Shown piece by piece: positions 1 through 11,860 of a DNA stretch of 64,000 bases (its first letter is position 1; every line of letters begins with the position of its first letter). A program made the position numbers and the translations under genes. The DNA comes from Lophius americanus. Taxonomy: Eukaryota > Chordata > Actinopteri > Lophiiformes > Lophiidae. The DNA is taken from positions 23,953,001 to 24,017,000 of the forward strand of contig JBBDHG010000014.1 of assembly GCA_037951165.1 (NCBI GenBank). The letters run 5' to 3'. Under the pieces are notes generated by a model. The model worked only from the letters and a program-made list of their open reading frames with translations, ran no database searches and was not told where the DNA came from.

Positions 1-1477
1 TACGTCGTGTGAGGTATTCTACCTTCATTAAATAAACTCATTCAGTCATTGAGATGCTTTTATGACAGTCGATTCAATGTACAGATATTTACTCTAATAA
101 GAGGAGCCAAGGTTCAAGTTATATTGTACTCAGATGTAGTGAATAGATTCACAAATACTACATCTACATTTGAGCAGAAAGTACACAATATGACTCATGT
201 TTTCATGTATTCATAATGCAAAAACTTTTTCCTCATTCACAAGTTGTTGAAAGAGACAGCTGCGATTGGGAAAGGCACGACTACTGTTCACTTGTTGACT
301 CACGTATTGCTCATTTTTAATTCTCCTTGATGCGCATCAAGCTGCAGTAAATACTTCTGCTGTAGACATCCTCCGTCTCCCGAGACCCCCTTTCTTCAGT
401 TCATGGTGGTGTGAAGATTTTTTTCACACAACCCCGAACTATGATGTTAGTGTATGAACTGCTGTTTGATCTGAACTTGTACGTAATCTCTGCAGACGCA
501 TTGTGTACAATAGAAGCAATACAGAAGCTACAGTAATGGTTTTGACAGTTCAGAAAAGAATAATATTATAGATTTTTTAAATATATATTTTCAAGGTAGC
601 AAGACCCTGATCTATTAATATCAAATAAACCTTTCCGCTGAGCAATGCGAGTTAACCTGCACAGAATCAGGGTCAGGGAAAGAGAAACATCTAAATAAAT
701 CATCCATCATTATTGGAATTAACTTGTGGTTTTTCTGCAATCAATGAATGCTTATCTATAAAAACCTTAGAGATGGTTTGACTGAAATGGCAGTTTATGA
801 CCAAACACGATTTTCACGTTGGAAGATCTTTTACTTCAGCTCGAGGCAAGTTTCACAGCTTAGCAAGACTTCATTCACGGCGTGTTCACACTTCCCTCAG
901 GACAGAAAAGCTTGAGGCATATTTCTACAAAACAATGTTTATGTCTTATATATGGTTGATTTCAACTTAATAAACTACTGCTCACACTTGAATGAGCAGT
1001 ATGTTCTCCCAAGTCTAAACCCATTGAGATACAATCTATTGAAATGACTAGTTAAAGGTTTTTAAAATGAACATTTTGAAATGCCCTTCTGCAGCTGCCA
1101 TTTTGATAGATTTGTGCATTTCAGGATCAACACAAGGGAGCTGTCTATCTTCTGGGACAGCATTAGAATCATTTCAAGGGATAAGCAGGGACACATTTCT
1201 GTAAATGTTTTGCATGTCTGTTCTTGAATGCCAAAGTAAACTGCATTGTAGAAACTCCAAATTGGCATATGTGCATGAATCCGGGACTGACTTGCGCCTG
1301 ATCTCTGTTGGTCTCTCCTCCATATGTTCCATATATTGAAACTAAAAGTAGTACCACCAGTGCCCTTACAGAGAGAATACACTTTTAAGTCAATCCTCAT
1401 GTTCCTAGATATCCATCTTCATTGTTATACATTCTTAAAATGATTAAGTTGTTTTTCTGTGATACTTTACAAACGAC
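1..1477. other. unassigned AT-rich sequence
   Basis: No gene, RNA gene or named repeat is recognised. The longest open frame (minus strand, about 1062-1400, 112 codons) has no recognised motif and no convincing codon pattern, so I treat it as chance. Confidence 0.5.
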
Positions 1478-1552
1478 GTTATAGAATCGCCATTGCCGCC
1501 ATGTAGGCTGCCGTGGCGTCTGCAACAGATCCTTTGTCTTCACGCGGTTAGT
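1478..1552 (+). repeat. family A repeat, 5' terminal fragment
   Basis: The sequence TTATAGAATCGCCATTGCCG followed by a GGCGTCTGC-type segment and CAGATCCTTTG matches the 5' ends of the copies at 23196 and 56834 (the latter inverted). Only the terminus remains; the ATAACTCAAAAACT body is missing here. Confidence 0.6.
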
Positions 1553-1771
1553 ACATAGGTAAGTAAACCCTTATTTCTATAGCACCTTTCAAAAAAAAGA
1601 TAGTACGGACTGCTTTTCAAGGCATCAAAAGACAAATTTCTTTTGATAGAATAAGAAAAAGTACCTAGAGTGTCGTAACCCAATGCAACTCAAACATGCA
1701 AAAAAAATGCAATGCATACACCAAAATATATAATGAATAGGCCAGATGAATAAAATGGGTTTTTAGTTTAT

Positions 1772-2050
1772 TCATTCATACATTCATTATCTACCGCTTA
1801 TCCTTTTCAGGGTCACGGAGGGCTGGAGCCTATCCCAGCTAACATCGGGCGAGGGGCAGGGTACACCCAGGACAAGTCTCCAGTTCATCGCAGGGCAGAC
1901 ACACAGAGACATACAACCACACAATTATAGTCACACTTACTCCTATGGGCAATTTTGTGTCACCAATTCACCTATATCACATGTTTTTGGCCTGTGGGAG
2001 GAAGCCGGAGAGAACCCAGGCAGGCACAGGTTGAACATACAAACACTGCA
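1772..2050 (+). repeat. common teleost dispersed repeat (family B)
   Basis: The stretch contains, in order, CTACCGCTTATCC, GGAGCCTATCCCAGC, a GGGTACACCC core, CCAGTTCATCGCAGGGC, GGGCAATTTTGTGTCACCAA, and TTTTTGGCCTGTGGGAGGAA with an AGAACCCAGGCAGGCACA end. This order is typical of a repeat found in very large numbers in teleost genomes. It is non-coding and decayed at both ends. Shorter relatives lie at 33375, 51200 and 51603. Confidence 0.8.
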
Positions 2051-2084
2051 CTTGTTTTTAGTTTATTTTTTAATTTTTTAATAA

Positions 2085-2384
2085 GACTCATCTGGTCGGA
2101 GCAGAGAGGTTGTTCCAAATTTAGGGGCAAGGGCAGTAAATGAGCGATCAACCTTTGTTGAGATTTGTTAAATGTACAGTTAGCAGGAGCTGGTTGGAAG
2201 ACCTGAGGGGCTGGTTGGTGGTGTAGGGGGTCAGCAGCTCAGAGATGTATGCGGGGGCTAAGCCATGAAGAGCCTTGTTGGTTATTATCTTAAATAACCT
2301 GCTTTGAACATGACAGACAAGTGGTAAAGTTAGGCTAAAACTGGGGTTTTGTGTGATCAAAGGATTGTACCGGTTAAAAGTCAA
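2085..2384 (-). mobile_element. L2-type LINE, C-terminal ORF2 fragment
   Basis: Read on the minus strand, an open frame of 78 codons (2148-2384) contains the peptide KALHGLAPAYISELLTPY followed by LRSSNQLLLTV. This is the signature seen just downstream of the reverse transcriptase domain in fish L2-type LINEs. The next stretch (2085-2147, TGTTCCAAATTTAGG on the plus strand) fits the usual RLWN-L end. It is a short 3' fragment without a catalytic domain, and a family A copy begins right beside it. Confidence 0.65.
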
Positions 2385-2390
2385 CTAAAT

Positions 2391-2843
2391 GGTAACTCAA
2401 AAACTATTTCACGGATCATTCTCAAATTTTATACCCACAGAGACGTTACTACAAGGAAGAACCGGATTGATTTTGGCAAAAGTCAATACTCGTCAGGAGT
2501 TTTATTCCCAAAAAGTTCTGGGCCATAATTTCTTGAACATTTAGCCAAGTTTGTCCAAATTTGGTGAATATGAATGAACTCGAGGAGATCTTGTTTTTTA
2601 TATTGCGAATTGTTTAGGCCAATAAACTCCACTGCTCAGATTTTATCCAAATTTGGTGCGACTTGAGGAAGTTTTTTTTTTCAATATATCACATTTGATT
2701 CTAAATGTTCACATTTTGCTCACAAAGGAGAAAAAAATAACACAGAGATAACACATTTAATTTGAGGAGAGCAATCAGGTGGATTGCTTGTACAAAGTAG
2801 CTGATTAGGGACTTTTCCGGGATAAGGTCTTTCTGTCAAGGAC
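2391..2843 (+). repeat. family A repeat copy
   Basis: It starts at GTAACTCAAAAACTATTTCA and continues through GGAAGAACCGGATTGATTTT, GGGCCATAATTTCTTG and CAAATTTGGTGAATATGAAT. It ends in the 3' part (CAATCAGGTGGATTGCTTG, then CTTTCTGTCAAGGAC). The 5' terminal piece is absent and the second tandem unit is degraded. Confidence 0.75.
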
Positions 2844-2931
2844 AAAAAGTGTCTTTAAGGTAAGAAAATATTTTTTACAATAACAAACACGTTTTAGCAA
2901 TAGATTTGTTGACCACAAGACAGTAAGCTGT

Positions 2932-2957
2932 TGTGTGTGTGTGTGTGTGTGTGTGTT
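2932..2957 (+). repeat. (TG)n microsatellite
   Basis: About 12 uninterrupted TG units. Confidence 0.95.
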
Positions 2958-4458
2958 TGTATGGTTGACTGGGGTGCATGAAGCTGAGAGCGGGGCATAT
3001 TTATAAACCATCTGCTCTCCTGCAGAGGCAGAATAATGTCTGAACACGGTCTACAGTCTAACAGGACTTGTTTTCATAGATGCCTTCAGGCAAATTGACA
3101 AATATGAATGCCCAAACTAAAAAGTGGCGGGCGACTTTCCATTGTTTACATTATTTTCCTAAAACAAATGTAAACAGAGAAACCAGATGCTTTAGTGCAT
3201 ACCACTATGAAGTTACCAGATGCACTCCGATATAATACGGAATACTGCATGCACATTTTAAAATCAAGAAACATAGGATAGAAAATGCACATTTTGGCCA
3301 TCACCTGACTTCTTTCAGCGCACTCTTTGTAGTTGTTCATGAGATTTAAATGGTTTCATTTGACTGATGAAAATAATATATGTATAGATATCTCTATTTT
3401 TTTTTTATTCCTTCTTTACATGTGTAAAATATGTGTAGAAAAACAAGGAAAATCTAATTTCATGAAACTTAAAAGGGGCTGGTCCTTCTGCTTGGTTCTA
3501 TGGCTTGAGGTCTGTAAACACAGCAGGTGCAGTCTTAGCACTGTAATTGCAGTCACTACCACTACAAAGAAATTATTATTTCACCAAGGTTCTTGAGAAA
3601 TAACACTTCTTGACAATGAAGACTAACGCTTTGCGATAAGGACTATGGTTATGAGGCACTCATAAAGTTAAACTAAAATAATGGTAAATATAGTAAACTA
3701 AATTTTATTTTAAGTTATATTCACGTGCCGGTATATAAATATAGTACCACGGAAAAGTCTCAACCCTATGCAATAGTAGACCTGACGAGTCCTTGTGTAC
3801 TCATTTCTTTTGCATCATATCAAAATATCAGGAAACGTTCAATGACCCTGCTCTTTATGCTCTTTTGTTGCCATGAATAGTCATGGCGTACGCGTTCATC
3901 CATCCCCTCAGCCTTGTTCTTCCCAAGGCTGAGCAGCTTAGCCTGACAGGTCTGCTGCGTGCGAGTTCAATTGGCGGAGCTGAAAGCCTGCCACAGCCAT
4001 GAGGTTTGGACTCATTGAATCCACCATTTACCTTTCACCCTCAGGCAATGAGAGAACAGGAATAAGGTTAAAGCCATGATGGTATCAGAGTCTAAATGGA
4101 GCATCCTTAAAAGAAAAGAAAAAAAAATGCAAGAAAAATGTGGAGAGAGTAAAAAGGAGCAAACAAGGTTAGTGAGGAAGGTTTACGTATTAGAAATTAT
4201 TATTATTTTGAGTGCATAACTCTTTGAAAAGGCCTTTCATGAGTCACCTTGAATGATAGCATAACAGAGAAAAAGTGTGCTTTCATGCAGAATTTAAACT
4301 TTCCCCACTAATACACAAACTGTGAACAATGTTGCCATATCTTCATAATGACGAAACTCCATGGAGTCAGATTTGAGTCTTTAAGAAGTAAAATATAAAA
4401 ATTGTAATCTCCAAAGGAAAACTTACATTCAATTTATTTGTGTTAGCTATTGTGTTAG

Positions 4459-4460
<2 letters not shown>
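2958..4460. other. unassigned sequence
   Basis: No gene or repeat recognised. Open frames at 3146-3340 and 3333-3596 lack recognisable motifs. A tRNA B-box-like string near 3970 has no matching A box or cloverleaf. Confidence 0.5.
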
Positions 4461-4519
<59 letters not shown>

Positions 4520-4521
4520 AG

Positions 4522-4605
<84 letters not shown>
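4461..4605 (+). repeat. long (CA)n microsatellite
   Basis: About 145 bp of nearly pure CA, with CAGA and CAAA interruptions around 4514-4542. Cysteine/valine frames on the minus strand here are translations of the repeat, not protein. Confidence 0.97.
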
Positions 4606-4607
<2 letters not shown>

Positions 4608-4813
4608 TGGTTTTGACAAGAACAGCTTTGCCAAATGTGAGATGTAGTTTTATCGTAACCGAGGATAAATATGATTATATTTTGAGAAAATTATCGTACG
4701 TCCATTTGCCTCGAAATTCCTGTTTGAGCTCAGTCTTATCCTGTAACTGTTGTGTTATCCTACTATAACTTCACTAAACAGCCTTATTTATTACTAAAAA
4801 AGACCCAGCTACT

Positions 4814-5140
4814 TTAAAAGATGGATGTTCTGTGCAGGTTTTGAATCTTTGTCTCTAGATATGGCTGTACCACAGCCAATTTCACACCTGTGCCAAGATA
4901 GTCCTTTTCAGATGTTCTCTTTAAGCCATTTTCAACTCTGCATTGTGGACAGGTTGTTTTTTTGATCTGATGCTTTTTAGAGTTCTGATTTTTGAGAATT
5001 GATCCCATCCACCATCTGCATGTTGCAACAACGAGAAAAAAAAGCTTTGTCACCGCAGCCAGCAATAGGTTGTAGCCAGCCGGTAATATTAGGGTCATTA
5101 ATACACTCATGTCTGTAAGCCTGGAGACGACGAATCTCAC
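4814..5140 (-). CDS. weak open frame of unknown function
   Basis: A 108-codon minus-strand frame starts 10-70 bp from the promoter-like patch at 5150-5340. Residues 10-32 are hydrophobic (MSVLMTLILPAGYNLLLAAV onward), which could be a signal anchor or membrane segment. A basic, cysteine-containing tail (TTCPQC) follows. I recognise no family. The tail has low complexity and nothing supports conservation, so it may be chance. The position next to a CpG-containing patch is the only reason to list it. Confidence 0.12.
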   Translation of the reverse strand: MRFVVSRLTDMSVLMTLILPAGYNLLLAAVTKLFFLVVATCRWWMGSILKNQNSKKHQIKKTTCPQCRVENGLKRTSEKDYLGTGVKLAVVQPYLETKIQNLHRTSIF

Positions 5141-5149
5141 TTTATGACT

Positions 5150-5340
5150 CGTATAGCCTCCTCTTCGGAAGCCGACTCTTCATCTTCAAGTTCCGCGCTC
5201 GTTGTTAAGGGATGCGTGGTGCGTCACGTCATCACAGCATTTTGATTGGTTGAAAAGAACTCTCCTGAGTGGAGCCAGAAACACAGCTGCTAGCTCAATT
5301 CAATCGCAATGAAATTACTTGGCTATAAAGGTAAGAGTTA
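5150..5340. promoter_or_regulatory. possible CpG-rich promoter patch
   Basis: This short region has several CG dinucleotides in otherwise AT-rich DNA. It contains a CRE-like CACGTCATCA (around 5225), an inverted CCAAT box in TTTTGATTGGTTG (around 5241), and on the plus strand an ATG followed by a splice-donor-like CTATAAAGGTAAGAG (around 5310-5336). The frame ATGAAATTACTTGGCTATAA could be a first coding exon of only seven codons. It could equally be the edge of an unrecognised transposon. Confidence 0.25.
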
Positions 5341-8300
5341 TGAAGTGGCCCTATTATCGTAAGTTGGGATTTTGGGCATTATCGATCATACAGAGGGTCA
5401 AATTATAGAAAACGAATACAATAGTTATTGTACGTCTGGAAAGACTAGACACAAACCTCCCTCATGGGGCTTCCCCATTGTCTAATGACTTTTTGACTGG
5501 GGCAGCCACATCAGTAGCTGTCTTATTTCTTAAGAAATTGCACTTTCATGGTTTTCATTTAATACTTCATTCGACATTTGATAGTTGTTTACTAATTTGG
5601 TCCCACACATTTTAGTTAACATTCTCTCATTGTCATTTATCTTGCATATAATTAACTTGTTTCTTACAGAGCTCTAACCAGCAAAAGACCTGCAGAAGGG
5701 ATAAAATGGGATAAGATGACCTCATCCACAGGATTTGGAGGAGGTCATCATGGGGAATGGGCAGAGACGACTCCCTTTGAAAGATTAATTTCTTAAAAGT
5801 GTGTCTATATATCCCAGTGTGTATTTTGAAGGAGTGGTAAAGCTCTGTTCAGCTAAGTTTAGTTGAGCTCTGTCATGTCGTGTTAGTTTCGAGCTTTATT
5901 TCAAGGCCCTCCTTTTTGTACTTTCCTTTGATTGGTTGATGTTATATTAGATTCCATGTTTGCCGTTTGTAGCTTAACTTTTGAAATTAAGAACATTTTT
6001 TTTAACACCCTTGTAGGATATATGTGAAGAATATATAATATGTTCTTTATTTGCTTGCGTTTTAGCTATTTGTTTGCCCCTGTCGGTCACTGTACTTACA
6101 TACCTCTCCAAAACTCCAAAAATCGTCCGTATTATCCTGTATATTCGTCATACAAAATAATAATAATAAATTTAATTTATAACGATCACAGAAGTCTCCA
6201 CAAAGACAGATTTATCTCCCACATTCTACTTGTGGTGTAAACACTTAACCTCAAGCTCTTGCAAGAAATGCTCGAAGTCGTTGCACTTGCTACGCATAAT
6301 ATCCGGGGCACTGAGCTGTCAGATAAAAGCTGATTAGCCAATGGGGGTGCACTCCGGAAAAAACCCGCCCACGCAAGAGGTTTGTCAGAATTGCAAACAA
6401 AACCTCAAAGCTGAAAGTCAGAGCAAAAGTCTGAGCAAAGAGAAACACGCAGAGGAAACTTAACAAAATATATTATGAGAAATATAAAACATCAATAGCT
6501 TAAATATATACATATATATACAAACACTTTGCAATTTATAGTTTTTGTGATTCTTATAGGTAAATGATTCTTAGTATGTAAAAACTCATTTATTACAACA
6601 TTACTACTGAGGTTTTGAATGTCCCTTATTCCCCTTGAAGTGCATCTACTGATTTATTGGTCATATCCAAAGACGTAGTGTATTCATGTGGTAATTACAC
6701 ACATTATTTGACTTTAATTTACAAAACAAAATTAATGCTTGGATTAGAAAAGTGTATATAATTAAATAAAGAAAACATGACGCAGAGAAGAATTAAGATG
6801 TTATGTTTAGTTCAAAGGCAAGACCCAAAGTTGCAAACACTACTCAAATGGTTAAGTAAACATGAATAAAGTTTAATAAAAAGTCTTGATTACCAAATTT
6901 TTAAATAAGAGGCAAAATATTAAACTTCCAAAACAAAGGCACAACAGATGAATTACAAAGTAGCAATCAATTACTAGAAATATCAAAGTGACAAATATTC
7001 AATGAGAAAAAAAAAACACACTCTAGGAAACAGCATTCACACACACACCCAAGACCACAGAGCAAAAAAAGGGGAAAATAGAGAACATACTTAAAAATGA
7101 AACTTCAAAATAAAACAGGAAAAACAATAAATCATGCAAAAAAAACAATAACAGAACCACAACAATAAATTCTACATAATATACAGAACTATAAAAGAAG
7201 ATTTATTAAAAGCACTGATGAGAAAATTCAATCTTTCTACTCATCCCATATTTTACACTTTCTCTAGGGCCAGGTGTGAATCTAGAATCTTCTGTTGAAA
7301 TAGTGCCATTATTTACTTTCTTATATCTGTTTCTTTTCATTATGGCATTCTCTATAGTTTAAACATTTTCATTGAATTGTGCGGTGAAATGTAAACATCC
7401 CATATGGAATCATACAAGCAGCTACATTATGTGGATATTTAGATAAGTCCTCTATCAGAGGGTCCGTATTTGTATTATTTATGTTTACAACCTACAATGT
7501 GGGCACCAAGGTAACAAAGTGAATAGTCCGTTGGTTCCACCTGGGCCCTAGAGTCATGGGATTAGCTGGACATTTCAAAGATATCAGGAAAGGCTAGATA
7601 ATGCCTTACATCTGTTCTTATCTGGTAATATGTATATTTGTGAATTGGGGCTTTTTTTTTTTTTTACATTTCCACATACTTATTTAAAATTGGTATTTTA
7701 AATGTTCTCTTGTTTGTTTTCAAGTCTTGCATGAATATCAATTTGAGCTTTTCACACATTAAACAGCTTGTACATGAATCTGTACCTTTTCTCCCCATAG
7801 CCTCGCTTTTTTTGAGCAATAAAATGACCAGATTTCGTCTATGAAAACACCAGGGGCGAAAAACAAGAACCCTTGCCTCCTGAATAGCAATGTGACCATT
7901 GCTGTAGGCAAAATATAAGCAAATTGTGAGATGTTCTGGGTCAAAATCCCAATTAGGATCCGGTATGCATTCATTAAAAACAACTAAAAGGATACAAAAT
8001 GCAACCACATTAATATTTCCTGAGCTTTTGTGCTTAATCATTCCTGGTTTCTTTCATTTGTGATTTTTCTTCTTTAAATTCAGGTTGGGGTCTGTGCAGA
8101 AGCAGAAATGCCCACTTTCTACTTCTCCATGTTCTTAGATATTCTTTAGCTAAGAAGGTGATGTGCTCACCTAAATTGGCTCCTATTAGAGCAAAAGGAG
8201 ACAGACTATTGAAACGGAGACCTTTTTTTCCCGATGACTGATCGTCATTGACTATGACGAGGCACCTTGTCTATGAATCTCACTTTGACCCTAAATTGGT

Positions 8301-9339
8301 TTATGGACTCATTAAACTATCCTGTGCAAAAGCAGGGAAGCAACAAAAATCACAGAGCGAAATATAAATATAGAGAGAGCAATACCATGAAAGAATTATC
8401 ACCCCATATGGGGCTGTGAAACATCTGCTGCCCCAGGGGGTGCAACTGAATGGAGCTTCGCTATAACCATGGATAATACATTTTTACGAGTGAATAAATA
8501 AATACAGTATGAAGTCACTTCAAATAATCCCAGGCCTTTGGATTGGGTTGAGGTGATTCAACTGTTCATACGTCTCATTATTGAGTTGTAGAATTTTATT
8601 CAGGAATGAAGACCACTTAATGGAGAAGGATTTATGCCCTGGTGTCAGTCTGACACTTAGTTGTTGTCTTTTATCCCCCTAAAAATGCTGAACAGGGTAG
8701 CCAATATTTCAAGGAATTATATAACAATCATATAATTTATTATCGCTCAACCGTGCACCATTTAGCGTTAAAAAGACAAGAGAATAATTCTTTGCAGTTA
8801 CTCAGACATGATTGAATAAACAGAATTACAGATGAATGGCAAATTTGTTTATTGTAAAAAGTGAACCGAAACACAGAGTAAAGGCAGTGCATTAAACATG
8901 AGTTTGTCCCGAGGCAAAACAGCTGCACAGACATGATCTCAATTGGTTATTTTCATTTCTTTTTAAGAAAAGCTCAAAACTTATTCTTAACCTACTTCGT
9001 ACAATTTTGCATACCCTACAGTTTGGATAAATGTTTGTGAGCATCGTTCTATGGGAGTTAATAAGGGCGGGGGGGAGGGGGGTTCATCCTTACAGATTTG
9101 AACTGTCTAATGAGAAAACTCTTGTGGGTAAAGCTGATGAAGAGGAGGGTGTAGCAACTGTGACATGACTATTATTCACCTACAGTTGTACTGTAAACAA
9201 GCCACTGTGCTAAAAAAGGCATTGGAAATGAAATAGACACAGTAATCCTGAACAGACAAAAAAAAAAGGTAGACACAACTGGATGCTTCACAAACTACTC
9301 CAATTTTTTTATTATTATGTGCCTGAAAATCAGACATTA
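5341..9339. other. unassigned AT-rich sequence
   Basis: No gene recognised. The stretch 6040-6450 reads like a decayed mobile element, with a CTTGCG patch, AACTCCAAAAATCGTCCGTA and GGAAAAAACCCGCCCACGC. I cannot name a family. The minus-strand frame 7664-8041 (125 codons) has no recognised domain. A C/G-rich short tract lies at 9067-9082. Confidence 0.45.
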
Positions 9340-10070
9340 CGGAAATGTTATTATCGCCGCAAATCCTTCCTGTTTATTTGATAACTTGAAAACAATTTCA
9401 TGAATGAATGAATGAATGAATGAATGATTCATGAATCATTTGATTCATGAATCATTTTCAAATCCACCACTAGATGGATGTTTATCTCCGAATCAAAGTT
9501 TCTCAACTGTTGGTCAAGTTCAGTCAAAATTTGGTACATATGAATCAACTGGAGGAAATCGATCTTGTTTATATCATATTTTGCTCTAAGAGCTCATATT
9601 TCGTTTTCTATAGGGAAGCTTTACAAAATTCCTAACAGTCAGTCCAGTTTAGTCTAAAACTGAACTGATATCCCCACAAGAAGAATTCCTGTTTGTGATA
9701 TTTTACTATAAATGATCCTGGTTCACGCAGTAGGAGGGTCTATTGACCGTTATTTCCCAACCATATGTTCGATTATCTTAAAATGTTGCTCACATGGATT
9801 GCCACGAATAATTTAGCTTTGTTTTACTACTGAGCTTAAAAAAACACCGTTAAATTTCTTTATCTTCATCATGGAGTCAATATGGGATCTAATCTTGGAG
9901 CACCTTGCTGACTTCATACAAATTGTCAGGTTGAGTCAATATGGACTATTAGAGATTATTCATGAGTCACATTTAATTCGAGGAGTTCAATCAGGGGAAT
10001 TGCTCGACAAGATTTGGGGGCTTTTAAAGGATATACCCCTGCTGTCAGGGACTACAGTTTATACCTAAGT
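9340..10070 (+). repeat. family A repeat copy, nearly full length
   Basis: It begins with GGAAATGTTATTATCGCCGC and GATAACTTGAAAAC, is interrupted by TGAA repeats, then resumes with TTTCTCAACTGTTGGTCAAG and TTTGGTACATATGAATC. It contains the internal segment TCATGGAGTCAATATGGGAT ... GACTTCATACAAATTG, and ends CAATCAGGGGAATTGCTCG ... CCCCTGCTGTCAGGGAC. This copy and the one at 47490 show the fullest 3' part. A 65-codon frame at 9871-10068 is only part of the repeat. Confidence 0.8.
9400..9457 (+). repeat. (TGAA)n array with palindromes
   Basis: About seven TGAA units are followed by an 18-bp perfect palindrome (9423-9440, AATGATTCATGAATCATT) and a second one of 14 bp (9441-9454). The array lies within the 5' unit of the surrounding family A copy. 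Confidence 0.85.
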
Positions 10071-10231
10071 TATTTAGTGGAATTGATTATATAAGATGAG
10101 GGGAAATGGATTTTGAACAATTATTCTCAACAATACATTTATTAAGAATACTTACCAACAGGATTTTGTCAATCTCCTGAAACACACACAAATCTGAAGG
10201 ACTGTGTGAAAACAGAAAATCACTAATCTAC

Positions 10232-10595
10232 CTGGTATCCTGTCCCAAAATTAAATATACAATCAAGCCTCAAAGGTTTCCATTCACAGTCATCGTGTGT
10301 ATAGCGTTTGTTGTCGGAGTAGCTGTGCTTGGGGACCAACGCTCCAGCTGGAGACACACCAAAGTATTTATTGGGCAGATTTACTCCAGATTTGTCCACC
10401 AAAAACGCTGAAGAGTAAATCCCAAATGGGAGCTTTGTTGGATCAGCTGTAATCACTGATTGTGTTTGTACACTAATTATATTTTCATGATAAACATCGA
10501 TGCAGTAATACCAAAGTAATGGAATATCCAGGATTTGCCTGGCAAAGTCAATGCTGTGCCCTAAACATACAACCATGTACATACGACGCTGATGC
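10232..10595 (-). CDS. candidate coding exon, unknown protein
   Basis: On the minus strand a 364-nt stretch is open in one frame for 121 codons. It is bounded by a good acceptor (pyrimidine-rich, TTCTAAAGCAG, just before 10595) and a donor (CAG|GTAGAT at 10232). The donor falls exactly at a codon boundary, and the frame is closed by a stop two codons into the presumed intron. The product looks globular, not like a repeat: it includes ITADPTKLPFGIYSSAFLVD, LPNKYFGVSPAGALVPKH and YTHDDCEWKPLRLDCIFNFG. I do not recognise the family. If real, it is an internal exon of a minus-strand gene whose other exons lie outside the window or are unseen. It could also be a decayed but still open retrocopy or mobile-element piece. 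The in-frame ATG at 10582 could be a start but has no supporting context. Confidence 0.4.
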
Positions 10596-11294
10596 CTGCT
10601 TTAGAAAATACAACAAATTGACCATTTGAAAATCGTTGTCCTTTTTATTTGTCATCCTCTACTAATAAATTTCATCTAATGCAGAAAAAAAAGAAGCAAT
10701 TTCAGGGAGAAGCAGATTGTTGAGCCGTCAGTAAACATTTGAATGTTCCGGGGTGTCAAAATGACTCACCAATGACAACAGATTAAAAACCTAGAATAGA
10801 AATAAAACCTACAGATCCAGACATACAATATCAAGATGTAAATAAACAAATACTAATAATGTTGCCTTTCTTATTCTTCACATCATTTACCACAGACCCT
10901 TAATACCTTTGAATGTAAAAATATTGTGACTCTCTGCGATGTTTTCCCCTCGCCGCTACTCCGACTCTCCTTATATTTTCACATCTAACTGCCGGAATTC
11001 AGGATTTATTTGGACCAAACCTTTTATCGATTGTTTGAACTGTGGAAAGATAAGCTGAGGTGGTTTTTGAGAATTTATTTTGCGATTGCCAGAGTCAATC
11101 TCTGTGGACTTTTTTCATCATGTTTTAAGACACTTCAAACAACCATCTGAACTTGTCGGCGACAAAACAAGCTCCTTAAGTAAAGTTGAACCTGAGAATT
11201 ACATCTCTGCTACACTGCAGCCACTTTGGTGGCTCTGAACCTTCCGTACCCATTGGTCATCTGCACGATTAATTATGTCCTTGAAAAATTTTGA
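10596..11294. other. unassigned sequence
   Basis: This stretch lies upstream of the candidate exon in the minus-strand sense. Apart from the acceptor tract next to 10596 I see no gene or named repeat. Confidence 0.5.
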
Positions 11295-11855
11295 ATTGTA
11301 TGGAATTTGGATTGACACGTAGGTGTCCATGTCCACAGCAGATCCTTCGTGTTAACGCGATAATTCAAAAACAATTTCATGGATCATTTTTCAAATATCA
11401 TACCCCTATAGCCATAAGTGTGAGGAAGAACTGGATTGATTTTGGGAAAGGTAATTTTATTTTTCCGAGACTGGGGGGCGCATTATCTCATCTCGTTGTC
11501 AGAACATAATTTCTCAATCATTGGTTCACTTTAATAATAAAAATAATACATTTTGTTTATAGGCGACTTTCAGGATGATTTATTCCACATGTGGTGCATA
11601 TGAATCAACTCCAAGATATCCATATTAAATATATCGTATTTCACCCTATTAGTTCATATTTTATTAATTGGAGGAGGCTTTGTTTTAGTTTTTTCAGAAA
11701 ATCTGTTTTGCGAATACAACTTCCTATCAATTTGTCTGATTTACTGTAGTCAACATTTGGTGCATATGACTCAACTTGAGGAGATCTATCTTTTTAATAT
11801 GATATTTAACTCTAATATTTAATTTTTTTCTCACTGAGGTTTTTTTTAAATGAAT
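11295..11855 (+). repeat. family A repeat copy
   Basis: Degenerate terminus (GTATGGAATTTGG ... CAGCAGATCCTTCGTGTTAA), then GCGATAATTCAAAAACAATT, GTGAGGAAGAACTGGATTGA and two CATATGAATC/GAGAT units (around 11600 and 11765). It ends at a TCTCACTGAGG segment without the 3' part. The frame 11291-11509 contains RKNWIDFGKG, the same peptide frame seen in other copies. Confidence 0.75.
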
Positions 11856-11860
11856 AAACG

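Noticed and set aside
3940..3990. tRNA-like B box near 3970
   Set aside because: No A box or acceptor stem is present.
4367..4603. Cysteine/valine-rich open frame
   Set aside because: It is the CA microsatellite read on the minus strand; the same holds near 42091-42406 and 43839-44111.
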